This document shows positions 1 to 8,325 of a stretch of DNA of 64,000 nucleotides, piece by piece. Source of the stretch: Streptomyces sp. RerS4 (lineage in GTDB: Bacteria; Actinomycetota; Actinomycetes; Streptomycetales; Streptomycetaceae). The stretch's first letter is position 1; every line of letters begins with the position of its first letter. The DNA lies in the NCBI RefSeq assembly GCF_023515955.1, contig NZ_CP097322.1, forward strand, positions 5,752,501 to 5,816,500, in the 5' to 3' direction. The translations under genes were made by a program, and so were the position numbers. The notes under the pieces are model-generated. The model searched no databases. It had not been told where the DNA came from and was given only the letters and a program-made list of their open reading frames with translations.

Positions 1-1
1 C

Positions 2-142
2 GCACTGTCCATTCCGCCGAAGATCAGCGCCGAGATGGTGACCGGATTCGCCCTGTCGGCCAGCAAGATCGTGCTCGACGGCGGGGTGGGACGGATGCTC
101 CAGATGGCTCGATCCAACCTGCGCAACGTGCCGCGACCGTGA
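2..142 (+). CDS. 3' end of an unidentified gene (partial)
   Basis: The frame is open from the first bases of the window to a TGA at 140-142 and gives the last 46 residues of a protein (…KISAEMVTGFALSASKIVLDG…, ending in RNVPRP). The codon usage, with G or C at almost every third position, is what a real Streptomyces gene shows. The tail is too short to place in a family and no cofactor or catalytic motif is visible. The start lies upstream of the window. Confidence 0.5.
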   Translation, partial: ALSIPPKISAEMVTGFALSASKIVLDGGVGRMLQMARSNLRNVPRP

Positions 143-225
143 GCCCGCAGGAGTGCGCGATGCCCCGGGGGGCATGCATTCCGTAGGCCTGTTCGAGGAA
201 CGAGCGACGTGGGAGGGGCACCGCC

Positions 226-726
226 GTGCGCGTGGGGGCGAATACGGGGAAGGCGTGGAAGCGAGGCCTGCCGGTGCCACGCGAACGCTCCGTCGAGGGC
301 GGCGGGGCCACAGGGGGCACGGCGCTCGGCTCGGCGGAGGTCAGACGCCGCATCCGGCGGGCCGACCTGAAGGCGGTGGGCGAGGTCCGCCGGGCGTTAC
401 GGGAACTGCTGCGCCACCGGTGTCGACCCGATACCGCCGACGTGGCCGAACTGCTCGTCACCGAGCTGGTCACCAACGCCCTCGTCCACACCGACCAGGG
501 CGCGGAGGTTTCCGCGAGCGTCAGGGCCGACCGACTGCGCGTCGAGGTCCGCGACTTCAACCCCCAGCGGATCCACCCGTACGTACCGTCCGCCGACGAC
601 GGTACGCACGGTCGGGGTCTGCTGCTGGTGGAGGCACTGGCCGACGCCTGGGGGGTGGATCCGCTCGCCCTGGGGCGGGGCAAGGTCGTCTGGTTCGAAC
701 TCGACGCCGCGGGAGCGCACATGTGA
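226..726 (+). CDS. ATP-binding protein, HATPase_c / RsbW-like anti-sigma-type kinase
   Basis: A 166-residue protein with a GTG start. It carries the Bergerat ATP fold: N-box VTELVTNALVH (about 78-88), G1 region VEVRDFN (about 107-112) and G2 box GTHGRGLLLVEAL (about 126-138). A single small HATPase_c domain without a dimerisation or receiver domain is the layout of the large Streptomyces family of orphan RsbW/SpoIIAB-like anti-sigma or regulatory kinases. The partner is unknown: no sigma factor or anti-anti-sigma gene lies next to it. The first 40 residues are poorly conserved, so a start further downstream is possible. Confidence 0.85.
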   Translation: MRVGANTGKAWKRGLPVPRERSVEGGGATGGTALGSAEVRRRIRRADLKAVGEVRRALRELLRHRCRPDTADVAELLVTELVTNALVHTDQGAEVSASVRADRLRVEVRDFNPQRIHPYVPSADDGTHGRGLLLVEALADAWGVDPLALGRGKVVWFELDAAGAHM

Positions 727-781
727 CGACGGAGGCGCCCCATCGGGCACCCCCGTCGTCCGCGTCGGTCGCCTGTGTCGG

Positions 782-1840
782 CTATCCGAACTGCTGCTCC
801 AGATCCTTCAGTTTGCGCTCCAGGGAGTCGAGTCGGGGGATGGTCTGCGTGTCGTCCTCGGCGGTGAGGTCCACCGTCCGGGGGCCGGACGGGTCGGCGG
901 CTTCAATCGCGTTCACGGCCTGAAGTGATGGCCTTCGGCGTAGCGGCAGCTGTCCCGCTTCCGATATGGCCGGCTCCGCGCCGACCGGCGCGGAGCCCGA
1001 ACCAGGTGCCAGCCCCGGCACGTCGACCTGACGGGCGCGGGCCCGTCCGAACGCCCTGTTCTGCCGGCCCAGCGCCTTGATGTGGGCGCGATCCAGGCGG
1101 TGTTGCTCCCGCCTGCGGTGGCGATCCTGCTCCCGCTCCTTCTTGTCCTCGCGCACCTCGTCCACGGCCTCGTCCAGGGTGCGTACCCCTTCCAGCAGCA
1201 TGAGGGACCAGGCGCCGAAGGTCTCCCGGGGGGCCCGCAGCCAGCGGACCATCCGGATCTGCGGCAACGGCCTCGGGATCAGGCCCTGTTCGCGCAGCGC
1301 CGCCCGGCGGGTCTGCTTGAGGGCCCGGTCGAAGAGGACGGCCGCCGAGAGCGACATCCCGGCGAAGAACTGCGGGGCGCCGTCGTGGCCGAGGCCCCGG
1401 GGCGCGTGCACCCAGTTGAACCACGCGGCCGCGCCCGCGAACAGCCAGACCAGCAGGCGCGATCCGAGGGCCGCGTCGCCGTGGCTGGCTTCCCGTACGG
1501 CGAGCACCGAGCAGAACATGGCGGCGCCGTCGAGACCGAAGGGGACGAGGTACTCCCAGCCCCCGGAGAGGTTCAGGTTCTGCCGGCCGAAGCCGACCAG
1601 CCCGTGGAACGAGAGCGCGGCGGCCACCGCCGCGCAGCAGAAGAGCAGGACGTAGGAGGCGGTTCCGTAGACGGCTTCCTTGCGCCGTCGGCGTTCCTCG
1701 CTGCGTTCCCAGCTGTCGTCGGCCGCGGCCTTCTCGCCTTCCCGCTTGCCCCGGGCCAGCACCGCCACTGCCGCAAGTACGCCCAGGATCAACAGGCTGC
1801 CGGGCAGCAGCCAGTCCAGCGATATGTCGGTCAGTCTCAT
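782..1840 (-). CDS. DUF2637 domain-containing membrane protein
   Basis: 352 residues. Predicted membrane segments lie at about 10-30, 58-80, 95-118, 126-147 and 155-172. The central stretch (ALSFHGLVGFGRQ, then YLVPFGLDGAAMFCSVLAV) is characteristic of DUF2637 proteins, which are frequent in Streptomyces chromosomes and conjugative elements (Spd-like). After residue 220 comes a very charged, probably coiled-coil stretch rich in Glu, Arg and Lys, then a flexible tail with a heptad-like end (LDSLERKLKDLEQQF). The cytoplasmic tail suggests a scaffold or regulator, but the function of this family is not established. It is monocistronic, with about 190 bp of upstream sequence. Confidence 0.8.
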   Translation of the reverse strand: MRLTDISLDWLLPGSLLILGVLAAVAVLARGKREGEKAAADDSWERSEERRRRKEAVYGTASYVLLFCCAAVAAALSFHGLVGFGRQNLNLSGGWEYLVPFGLDGAAMFCSVLAVREASHGDAALGSRLLVWLFAGAAAWFNWVHAPRGLGHDGAPQFFAGMSLSAAVLFDRALKQTRRAALREQGLIPRPLPQIRMVRWLRAPRETFGAWSLMLLEGVRTLDEAVDEVREDKKEREQDRHRRREQHRLDRAHIKALGRQNRAFGRARARQVDVPGLAPGSGSAPVGAEPAISEAGQLPLRRRPSLQAVNAIEAADPSGPRTVDLTAEDDTQTIPRLDSLERKLKDLEQQFG

Positions 1841-2032
1841 GCGGTTGTCCCTTGCCTCGCGTATGCGGCTTTCCGGGCGCCATAGTGGCGCAGCAGGTCC
1901 GTGGTGTACGCGGGTTTCGGGTCAAGTGGACGCCTTCGGGGGGTGCGTCCCGTCGGATAGGGTGTTGTGGCTCGAACTACCGCTCGGGTGAATCGAGTTG
2001 CGTTCGATTCAGGTTCACCCCTGTGGGTGGCT

Positions 2033-2914
2033 TCAGTCGGCGGCGGCCGGCGCCGTGAGGCGGGCGATCCGTTCCGCGTCGCAGGTGCGTGGGCACGTCG
2101 TGCAGGTGTCCCGGGGGCGGATCGTGTAGAAGAGGCAGCAGCCGGCCCGGTCCCGGGTCGTGAGCGCGGCGCCGTCCGGGGCGCGCAGGGTGCGGAAGTC
2201 CGCGCCGCCCGTGTACGGGGCGGTCGTGCCGGGCAGCAGCGATTCCAGCTCGCGCATCGCCCGCGTCTCCTCGCCGAGCAGCCCGCCGAGGTACCAGAGC
2301 CCTTCGACGACCTCGTCGGTGGCCATCGACCACAGGGCGCGGCGCCCGCGTCGCATGCGCGGGCCGAATCCTTTCAGCAGCGGTTCGAGGTGCCGGGACA
2401 CCGCTGCCCGCACCTCCTCCCGCAGGGCCTCCTCGTCGGGCACCACCCGGGCGCCGGGCAGGCCGGCCGCCGGGTCGTCGGGCAGGCAGGCGAACTCCTC
2501 GACGCGTACGGACATCAATCCCCGGGTCCGGTGGAACGCCACCCGGTCCACCGGCAGGTCGGGCACCCGGCGCCCCAGGAACCACGGGACGGTGATCAGC
2601 AGGCAGGCCGGCCAGGCGTAGCGGTGCAGGCCGAAGCCGGCCACCACGTCGGGGCGACCCCGGCGCCCGTGGTCCCGGAGCACCTGGGCCTCGTCCCAGG
2701 CGAGGAAGGCCTCCAGGGCCTCCCCGCCCGCCGCGAGTTCGTCCGCGCCGACCCATCCCACACCGCGAGGGAGGGGTTCGCGCGCGTCGCGCTCCACGAT
2801 CCGCAGACCGGGGTAGGCGGCCGTCAGGCGCCCGTACGCGTCCGCCACCGGAGAGCCGGCCGGGGCGGGTGCGGGGGCGCAGGGGCGCGGGGCGTCGACA
2901 GCCGAGCCGGTCAT
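2033..2914 (-). CDS. FhuF-like (2Fe-2S)-binding protein, probable ferric-siderophore reductase
   Basis: 293 residues. The C-terminus has the FhuF signature: two adjacent cysteines (259, 260), then C271 and C274 in CC-x10-C-x2-C spacing, which in FhuF proteins ligate one [2Fe-2S] cluster. FhuF-type proteins reduce Fe(III)-hydroxamate siderophores in the cytoplasm to release iron. An almost perfect actinobacterial iron box lies about 28 bp upstream of the ATG (2942-2960), so iron-dependent repression by a DmdR/IdeR-type regulator is likely. There are no siderophore biosynthesis or transport genes next to it. The N-terminal 30 residues are Pro/Ala-rich and may be unstructured. Confidence 0.85.
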   Translation of the reverse strand: MTGSAVDAPRPCAPAPAPAGSPVADAYGRLTAAYPGLRIVERDAREPLPRGVGWVGADELAAGGEALEAFLAWDEAQVLRDHGRRGRPDVVAGFGLHRYAWPACLLITVPWFLGRRVPDLPVDRVAFHRTRGLMSVRVEEFACLPDDPAAGLPGARVVPDEEALREEVRAAVSRHLEPLLKGFGPRMRRGRRALWSMATDEVVEGLWYLGGLLGEETRAMRELESLLPGTTAPYTGGADFRTLRAPDGAALTTRDRAGCCLFYTIRPRDTCTTCPRTCDAERIARLTAPAAAD

Positions 2915-2941
2915 GACGGACCACCGTATCCACGATCATCA

Positions 2942-2960
2942 GAAGGTTAGGCTTACCTTA
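2942..2960 (-). promoter_or_regulatory. Iron box (DmdR/IdeR operator)
   Basis: The 19-mer GAAGGTTAGGCTTACCTTA matches the actinobacterial iron-box consensus TTAGGTTAGGCTAACCTAA at 15 of 19 positions, including the whole AGGTTAGGCT core. It sits just upstream of the FhuF-like gene and also upstream of the divergent GntR gene. Binding by an Fe(II)-dependent DtxR-family repressor is inferred. Confidence 0.85.
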
Positions 2961-3044
2961 CCCGATCCGGAAGTGGTGCGTACCCCCGCGTTCCGGCCGT
3001 CGTCGCCTATTCTCGAACCGGCTCGACACCTGGAGGAGGACCGA

Positions 3045-3731
3045 GTGCGCGAAGCGGCCCAGCCCCGGGTGTCCGAAACGCCCCTGATACCCGCGATGCC
3101 CGCGCAGAAAGTGCTGCGCCATTCGGTGCGCGGCCAGATCCTCGACGCCCTGCGCGCCGCCCTCGTCGACGGCGATCTGGTCCCCGGCGAGATCTACTCC
3201 GGCCCGGCCCTCGGGGAACGCTTCGGGGTCTCCGCGACCCCCGTGCGCGAGGCGATGCAGCAACTCGCGCTCGAAGGCGCCGTGGAATGCCTGCCCAACC
3301 GGGGCTTTCGCGTCCTTGCCCGCACGCCCCGGTCCTTGGCCGAACTGGCCGAGGTGCGGGCCCTGTTGGAGGTGCCGGTGATGCTCCGCCTGGCCCGCAC
3401 CGTCCCCGCCGCGACCTGGGAGTCCCTGCGCCCGGCCGCCCGTGCCACGGCCGAGGCGGCCGCCGCCGGCGACCTGCCCGGCTACGGGGACGCGGACCGG
3501 GCCTTCCACCGCGCGGTGCTCTCCCTCGCCGACAACGCCGAGCTCGTGCGGATCGCCGAGGAGCTCCACCGCCGCGCCCAGTGGCCCCTGCCCGGCGCCC
3601 CTCGGACGCGCCGCGCCGACCTCGTGGCCGACGCGGCGGAGCACACGGCCCTCCTGGAGGCCCTGATCGCCGGGGACCTCCCGGTGGTGGAGTCCCTCGT
3701 CCGCGAACACTTCGCGGGCTCCCCGGCCTGA
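3045..3731 (+). CDS. GntR-family transcriptional regulator, FadR/FCD subfamily
   Basis: 228 residues from the GTG at 3045, chosen because GGAGGAGG lies 5 bp upstream. An in-frame ATG at 2913 has no ribosome site and would run through the iron box. An N-terminal winged helix-turn-helix (VRGQILDALRAALVDG, then FGVSATPVREAMQQLALEGAV) is followed by an all-helical FCD effector domain with the conserved Asp/His positions (DADRAFHRAVL, HTALLEALIAGD). FCD regulators usually bind a carboxylate through a metal. The ligand is not evident. It is divergent from the FhuF-like gene, and the shared promoter region holds the iron box. Confidence 0.88.
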   Translation: MREAAQPRVSETPLIPAMPAQKVLRHSVRGQILDALRAALVDGDLVPGEIYSGPALGERFGVSATPVREAMQQLALEGAVECLPNRGFRVLARTPRSLAELAEVRALLEVPVMLRLARTVPAATWESLRPAARATAEAAAAGDLPGYGDADRAFHRAVLSLADNAELVRIAEELHRRAQWPLPGAPRTRRADLVADAAEHTALLEALIAGDLPVVESLVREHFAGSPA

Positions 3732-3779
3732 GCCGGCCCGCGCGGCCCGCGGATGCCGCGCCCGCGCCGGGCCCGCGCC

Positions 3780-3891
3780 GGGCTCGCGCCGCGCCGGGCT
3801 CGCGCCGCGCCGGGCTCGCGCCGCGCCGGGCTCGCGCCGCGCCGGGCTCGCGCCGCGCCGGGCTCGCGCCGCGCCGGGCTCGCGCCGCGCC
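3780..3891. repeat. 16-bp tandem repeat, seven perfect copies
   Basis: Seven contiguous identical copies of GGGCTCGCGCCGCGCC occupy 112 bp, preceded by an 11-bp degenerate copy (3769-3779). The array lies between the convergent ends of the GntR gene and the TPR-like gene. The unit is not a multiple of three, so any translation repeats only every 48 bp. There are no spacers, so it is not CRISPR-like. Copy number is likely to vary by slippage. Confidence 0.95.
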
Positions 3892-3959
3892 GCGTCCGCC
3901 GACGCCGGTCGCCCGGCCGGTCGTCCGACCACGCCGCCCCGGCCCCGCTCGCGCGCCCC

Positions 3960-4733
3960 TCAGGCCGGCGTCGGGCTCAGTTGGTCCGCCAGCCAGGTCG
4001 GGATGCCGCCCAGGAGGTGGAACAGCCGGCGGGCCTCCGCCCGCAGCCGGGCCGCCTCCGGCTCCGGCTCGGCCTCCGCCAGCGCCGCCAGCGCGGGCGC
4101 CGTACCCACCAGGAAGCCCAGCTCCTCGCGGATGCGCAGGGACTCCACGAAACCCTTGCGGGCCTCGGCGACCTCCCCGTCGCGCAGGGCCAGCGCGGCC
4201 AGGTGGCGCCAGGTGAACGACAGCAGCAGGGTGTCCCCGTGGGTCTGGGCCCCGGCATGGGCCCGGTGGTAGGCGGGCCGGGCCGCCTCCGGGGCGTCCG
4301 CCAGGTGCTCGGCGACCAGCCCCCGGCGGAAGTCCAGCAGCGGGCGCGTGCGCGACCCCGGTGACAGCAGCGCCGCCGCCCGGCCGAGCGCGGAGCGGGC
4401 CTCGTCGGCCCGGTCGCGTACGCCGAGCACGGTGGCCGCGTACGCCAACTGGCCCCGCTCGCAGGCCGCCGCGCCCCGCTCGTCGTCGTCCCGGGCCACG
4501 GCCTCGGCCACCCGGAGCGCGTCCTCCGCCTCGCTCCAGCCCTGGCCGGTGAACAGGCACCGCTCCACCAGCAGCGCCGTGCGCTGCGTGGCGGCCCCGG
4601 CGTCGTGCGCGTGCGGCGTCAGCAGGGCCGCCGCGTCCGTCCAACAGCCGCGCGAACGCAGCCGCCATATCGCCCGCTGGAGAGGGTCGTCGCCCCCCGT
4701 CGATCCCGCACCGGACATGGCGGTATCCGCCAC
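3960..4733 (-). CDS. TPR-like helical-repeat protein of unknown function
   Basis: 257 residues from the GTG at 4733 (VADTAMSGAG…), which follows GGGGAGGG by 5 bp. An upstream in-frame ATG at 4808 lacks such a site. The protein is almost entirely Ala/Leu/Arg-rich amphipathic helices in TPR-like pairs (for example LDFRRGLVAEHLADAPEAARPAYHRAHA and HLAALALRDGEVAEARKGFVESLRI). No catalytic motif or HTH is seen. Such stand-alone TPR proteins in Streptomyces often resemble the sensor half of LuxR/SARP regulators, but nothing here fixes a role. Confidence 0.7.
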   Translation of the reverse strand: MADTAMSGAGSTGGDDPLQRAIWRLRSRGCWTDAAALLTPHAHDAGAATQRTALLVERCLFTGQGWSEAEDALRVAEAVARDDDERGAAACERGQLAYAATVLGVRDRADEARSALGRAAALLSPGSRTRPLLDFRRGLVAEHLADAPEAARPAYHRAHAGAQTHGDTLLLSFTWRHLAALALRDGEVAEARKGFVESLRIREELGFLVGTAPALAALAEAEPEPEAARLRAEARRLFHLLGGIPTWLADQLSPTPA

Positions 4734-4891
4734 ATTGCCCTCCCCGAAGCAACCAAGCAGCACGTCGTTGAGCCCTTGGGGCGAAATGAGAGCACGGATC
4801 GGTCGCATCGGCCAAGGGGTCGGGTGAACTCTTTCACAAAGTCCGGACGGCTCGTCAGCCGGCCTGGGCCGACCCCTTGGACGGGATTCGG

Positions 4892-6568
4892 TCAGCTCAT
4901 GCGCAGGGCGAGGAAGAAGTCGAGCTTGTCCTCCAGGCGGGAAAGGTCCCGCCCCGTCAGCTGCTCGATTCGCCCGACCCGGTAACGCAGTGTGTTGACG
5001 TGCAGGTGCAGGCGGGTCGCGCAGCGGGTCCAGGAACCGTCGCAGTCCAGGAACGCCTCCAGGGTCGGGATGAGCTCCGCGCGGTGGCGCCGGTCGTAGT
5101 CGCGCAGCGGGTCGAGCAGCCGGGCGGTGAAGGCGCGGCGCACGTCGTCCGGCACGAACGGCAGCAGCAGCACGTGCGAGGCCAGCTCGTGGTGGCCGGC
5201 GGCGCAGACCCGGCCCGGACGGGCGGCGGCCACCCGGCGGGCGTGCCGGGCCTCCTCCAGCGCCCCGCGCAGCCCCTCGGCGGAGTGCACGGCCGCGCTG
5301 ACGCCGAGCGTGAGGCGCCCGTCGCCGTCCAGACCGGCCGCCAGGGGCTCCCGTACGGCCGCCAGCAGCGCGTCGGCGTGCAGCGCGGAGTCCGGGCCCT
5401 TGTCCTCGCCGGCCTCCCCCGCCAGGGCGGGCAGCGGGACGAGGGCGATCGCCTCGTCACCCGCGTGGGCGACGGCGATCCGGTCGGAGGGCTCCGGGCC
5501 GGCCATCGACGGGTCGACGAGGATCTCCTCCAGCAGCGACTGGGCCACCGGGCCGCCGGGGATGTCCCCGCCCTCCCAGTCCACCCGCGCCACGACGACC
5601 TGCCAGTGCGGGGCGCCGCCCAGGCCCGGCAGCAGCACCGGGGCCGCCACCCGCAGGCGGGCCGCGATCTCGGCGGGCGCGGCGCCCGTCTGGACCAGCT
5701 CCAGCACCTCCTGCGCGAGCCGGCGGCGCACCGTGCGGGCGGCGTCGCGGCGGTCGCGCTCGACGGCGATCAGCTGGGTGACGCCCTGGAGCAGGTCCAG
5801 GCGCTCGGCGGGCCAGTCGCCCGCGTCGGCCTCGACGGCCAGCAGCCAGTCCGAGAGCACCGTCTCGCGCACGTCGCGCGCGGCGGGGCCCGGACCCCGG
5901 CCGTGTCCCCTGATCGGGAACAGGGAGTAGGTACTACCCTGGATGGACATCCGGTGCGGGCCCCTGCGGCCGGTCCGGACCGCCGCGAGGTGTTCGCTCG
6001 CCAGCGCCGCGCAGACGCCCGGGGCCAGCGGCTCGCCCGCGCCGGCGATCTGCCGGCCGGTGGGCGAGAGCACCCAGGCCCGTAGATCGAGGTCCGTGGT
6101 GAGCAGATCCAGCACCACGTCGGGTCCGCCGCCCGCGGGGCCCGACGTCATCAGCCGGCGGTGGCGGTCCACGACGGCCGCGAGGTCGCCCGCGCGCTCC
6201 CCCGAGACCTGCCGCACCACGTACTCCGTGATGGTGGCGAATGCAACGTTCTCGTTCACGGCGAACAGCGGCAGCCGGTTGCGCAGACAGGCCGAAACCA
6301 GATCGTCGGGGATGTCGCCGAGCTCCGCCTCGCCGGCCGCGAGGCCGGCGACTCCCGCGCTCGCGAGGATTCGTACGAACGGCTCGGAGTCGGCTGAATT
6401 TCTTCGCCAGGCCAGGCCGGTGAGGACGAGTTCTCCTCCGGAGAGGTATCGGCTGGGATCCCTCAGGTCGGTCGTCATGACCCCGCGGACCGTCCGGTCG
6501 AGTTCTTCCTCGCCGCCCAGCAGCCGCAGCCCCAGCGCCTCGGTTTCCAGCAGTGCGCGCAGCCGCAT
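4892..6568 (-). CDS. pucR: PucR-family transcriptional regulator of purine catabolism
   Basis: 558 residues. The N-terminal PucR domain (about 1-130, starting MRLRALLETEALGLRLLGG with the typical DLRDPSRYLSGGELVLTGL) is followed by a long middle region. The C-terminal PucR-type HTH (about 510-550, DGSWTRCATRLHLHVNTLRYRVGRI) ends in a leucine-rich tail. The gene is divergent from the xanthine dehydrogenase operon and close to a purine permease and xdhC, the classical PucR setting. It therefore most likely senses a purine-derived signal and controls these genes. Whether it activates or represses cannot be read from the sequence. Confidence 0.9.
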   Translation of the reverse strand: MRLRALLETEALGLRLLGGEEELDRTVRGVMTTDLRDPSRYLSGGELVLTGLAWRRNSADSEPFVRILASAGVAGLAAGEAELGDIPDDLVSACLRNRLPLFAVNENVAFATITEYVVRQVSGERAGDLAAVVDRHRRLMTSGPAGGGPDVVLDLLTTDLDLRAWVLSPTGRQIAGAGEPLAPGVCAALASEHLAAVRTGRRGPHRMSIQGSTYSLFPIRGHGRGPGPAARDVRETVLSDWLLAVEADAGDWPAERLDLLQGVTQLIAVERDRRDAARTVRRRLAQEVLELVQTGAAPAEIAARLRVAAPVLLPGLGGAPHWQVVVARVDWEGGDIPGGPVAQSLLEEILVDPSMAGPEPSDRIAVAHAGDEAIALVPLPALAGEAGEDKGPDSALHADALLAAVREPLAAGLDGDGRLTLGVSAAVHSAEGLRGALEEARHARRVAAARPGRVCAAGHHELASHVLLLPFVPDDVRRAFTARLLDPLRDYDRRHRAELIPTLEAFLDCDGSWTRCATRLHLHVNTLRYRVGRIEQLTGRDLSRLEDKLDFFLALRMS

Positions 6569-6611
6569 GATGTCGCCGCCGATCTGTCTCGTTTGTTGCC
6601 GTTGGAAATCG

Positions 6612-6632
6612 GGCAGGTCGTCGCATCCTGCC
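6612..6632. promoter_or_regulatory. Inverted repeat in the pucR-xdh divergent promoter region
   Basis: GGCAGG-(9 nt)-CCTGCC lies 44 bp upstream of the pucR start and about 190 bp upstream of the xdh FAD subunit. It is a candidate operator. No known PucR consensus was matched. Confidence 0.35.
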
Positions 6633-6821
6633 TTTCATACGAATCTACAAGACGAGGGAGGCCGTCAGCCAACTCCTTCATGGTTTCGGTGACTGCACCC
6701 GGGGGACGCCCGGCTTGTGTACTGGCTCCACACCGCGTTAACAGCACGTGAACGACCAGTCGAGGGCCCTTCGGCCTCCTGGCTTGAAGTGAACGACCCG
6801 ATTAAGAAGAAGAGAGCCGAC

Positions 6822-7715
6822 ATGGACTTCCTTCGCCCCGCCAGCTGGGAGGAGGCACTCGCCGCAAAGGCCGAGTACCCCACAGCTGTGCCGATTGCGG
6901 GTGGCACCGACATCATGGTCGAGATCAACTTCGACCACCGCCGTCCGGAGTACCTCCTTGACCTCAACCGCATCGGACTGCTGCGGGAGTGGGAGGTAGG
7001 CGAGGAGGTCACCAAGCTCGGCGCCTCCGTCCCGTACACCCAGATCATGGAGAACCTGCGCGGTACGCTGCCGGGTCTCGCGCTCGCCTCGCACACGGTC
7101 GCGTCCCCGCAGATCCGCAACCGCGGCGGTGTCGGCGGCAACCTCGGTTGCGCCTCGCCCGCCGGTGACTCCCACCCCGCCCTGCTCGCCGCCGACTGTC
7201 AGGTCGAGGTCGAGTCGGTACGCGGTTCGCGCATGATCCCGATCGACGAGTTCTACACCGGCGTCAAGCGCAACGCGCTCGCCGCCGACGAGCTCATCAA
7301 GACGATCCACATCAAGAACGCAACCGGCCCGCAGCAGTACTCCAAGGTCGGCACCCGCAACGCGATGGTCATCGCCGTCTGCGGCTTCGGTCTCGCGCTG
7401 CACACCGACACCCGCACGGTGCGTACCGGCATCGCCTCGGCCGCTCCGACGCCCATTCGGGCGAAGGCCGCCGAGGAGTTCCTGAACGCCGCGCTCGAAG
7501 AGGGCGGTTTCTGGGAGTCCGGCAAGGTCATCACCCCGTCGATCGCCAAGCAGTTCGGTGAGCTCGCCTCCGGCGCGTGCAACCCGATCGACGACGTCCG
7601 CGGCACGGCGAAGTACCGCCGGCACGCGGTTGGCATCCTGGCTCGCCGCCAGCTGGTCTGGACGTGGGAGCAGTACCGCGGCAGCAACGGCCGCTCGCTT
7701 GAAGGGGCTGCGTAA
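6822..7715 (+). CDS. xdhB: Xanthine dehydrogenase FAD-binding subunit
   Basis: 297 residues from the ATG at 6822, preceded by a purine-rich AGAAGAGAG; an upstream in-frame start at 6717 would add an atypical leader. CoxM/CutM-type FAD_binding_5 domain with the two FAD loops PIAGGTDIMVEIN (about 23-35) and NRGGVGGNLGCASPAGD (about 101-117), then the C-terminal CO-dehydrogenase flavoprotein domain (VRTGIASAAPTPIRAKAAEE). It transfers electrons from the Fe-S subunit to NAD+ during oxidation of hypoxanthine and xanthine to urate. It is the first gene of a three-gene operon, 2 bp from the next ORF. CODH-type hydroxylases share the architecture, but PucR, AzgA and XdhC nearby favour a purine substrate. 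Confidence 0.88.
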   Translation: MDFLRPASWEEALAAKAEYPTAVPIAGGTDIMVEINFDHRRPEYLLDLNRIGLLREWEVGEEVTKLGASVPYTQIMENLRGTLPGLALASHTVASPQIRNRGGVGGNLGCASPAGDSHPALLAADCQVEVESVRGSRMIPIDEFYTGVKRNALAADELIKTIHIKNATGPQQYSKVGTRNAMVIAVCGFGLALHTDTRTVRTGIASAAPTPIRAKAAEEFLNAALEEGGFWESGKVITPSIAKQFGELASGACNPIDDVRGTAKYRRHAVGILARRQLVWTWEQYRGSNGRSLEGAA

Positions 7716-7717
7716 CC

Positions 7718-8323
7718 ATGCGCGTCAATTTCACTGTCAACGGTCGTCAGCAGGAAGCCGACGACGTGTGGGAGGGCGAGTCCCTCCTCTACGTGCTGCG
7801 TGAGCGTCTGGGCCTGCCGGGCTCGAAGAACGCCTGCGAGCAGGGCGAGTGCGGTTCCTGCACCGTCCGCCTCGACGGCGTGCCGGTCTGCTCCTGTCTG
7901 GTCGCGGCCGGTCAGGTCGAGGGTCGCGACGTCGTGACCGTCGAGGGCCTGGCGGACTTCGCCAAGCAGCGCGAGGCCCACGGCCACGGCGGTGCCTGCG
8001 GCACCGGCGGCGGCTGCGGCACCCAGGGCGTGTCCACGGACGAGGCCAAGCAGTGGTCCGCCAAGGGCACCGACTCCCAGACCGGCGAGGGCGTGGAGCT
8101 CTCGAACATCCAGCAGGCGTTCATCGACGCCGGCGCCGTGCAGTGCGGTTTCTGCACCCCGGGTCTGCTGGTCCAGGCCGACGCGCTCCTGGAGACCAAC
8201 TCCGACCCGTCCGACCAGGACATCCGTGAGGCCCTGTCCGGCAACCTCTGCCGCTGCACGGGCTACGAGAAGATCCTCGACGCGGTCCGCCTCGCGGCCG
8301 CCCGTCAGGGAGAGGCTGTCTGA
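7718..8323 (+). CDS. xdhC-like small subunit: Xanthine dehydrogenase [2Fe-2S] subunit
   Basis: 201 residues. The N-terminal plant-type ferredoxin domain has the cluster motif CEQGECGSC (about 40-48) plus a further Cys near 60. The C-terminal four-helix domain has the second cluster motif CGFCTPG…CRCTGYE (about 144-187). Between them is a linker with an unusual Gly/His/Cys-rich segment (HGHGGACGTGGGCG, about 89-102), making the subunit about 30-40 residues longer than the usual 160-170 of CoxS/XdhC small subunits. It relays electrons from the molybdenum centre to FAD. Spacing to its neighbours is 2 bp on both sides, so it is translationally coupled. Confidence 0.92.
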   Translation: MRVNFTVNGRQQEADDVWEGESLLYVLRERLGLPGSKNACEQGECGSCTVRLDGVPVCSCLVAAGQVEGRDVVTVEGLADFAKQREAHGHGGACGTGGGCGTQGVSTDEAKQWSAKGTDSQTGEGVELSNIQQAFIDAGAVQCGFCTPGLLVQADALLETNSDPSDQDIREALSGNLCRCTGYEKILDAVRLAAARQGEAV

Positions 8324-8325
8324 TC

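Noticed and set aside
3753..3900. CRISPR-like or coding interpretation of the 16-bp array
   Set aside because: There are no spacers, the unit is too short, and open frames through it encode only Arg/Ala/Gly repeats.
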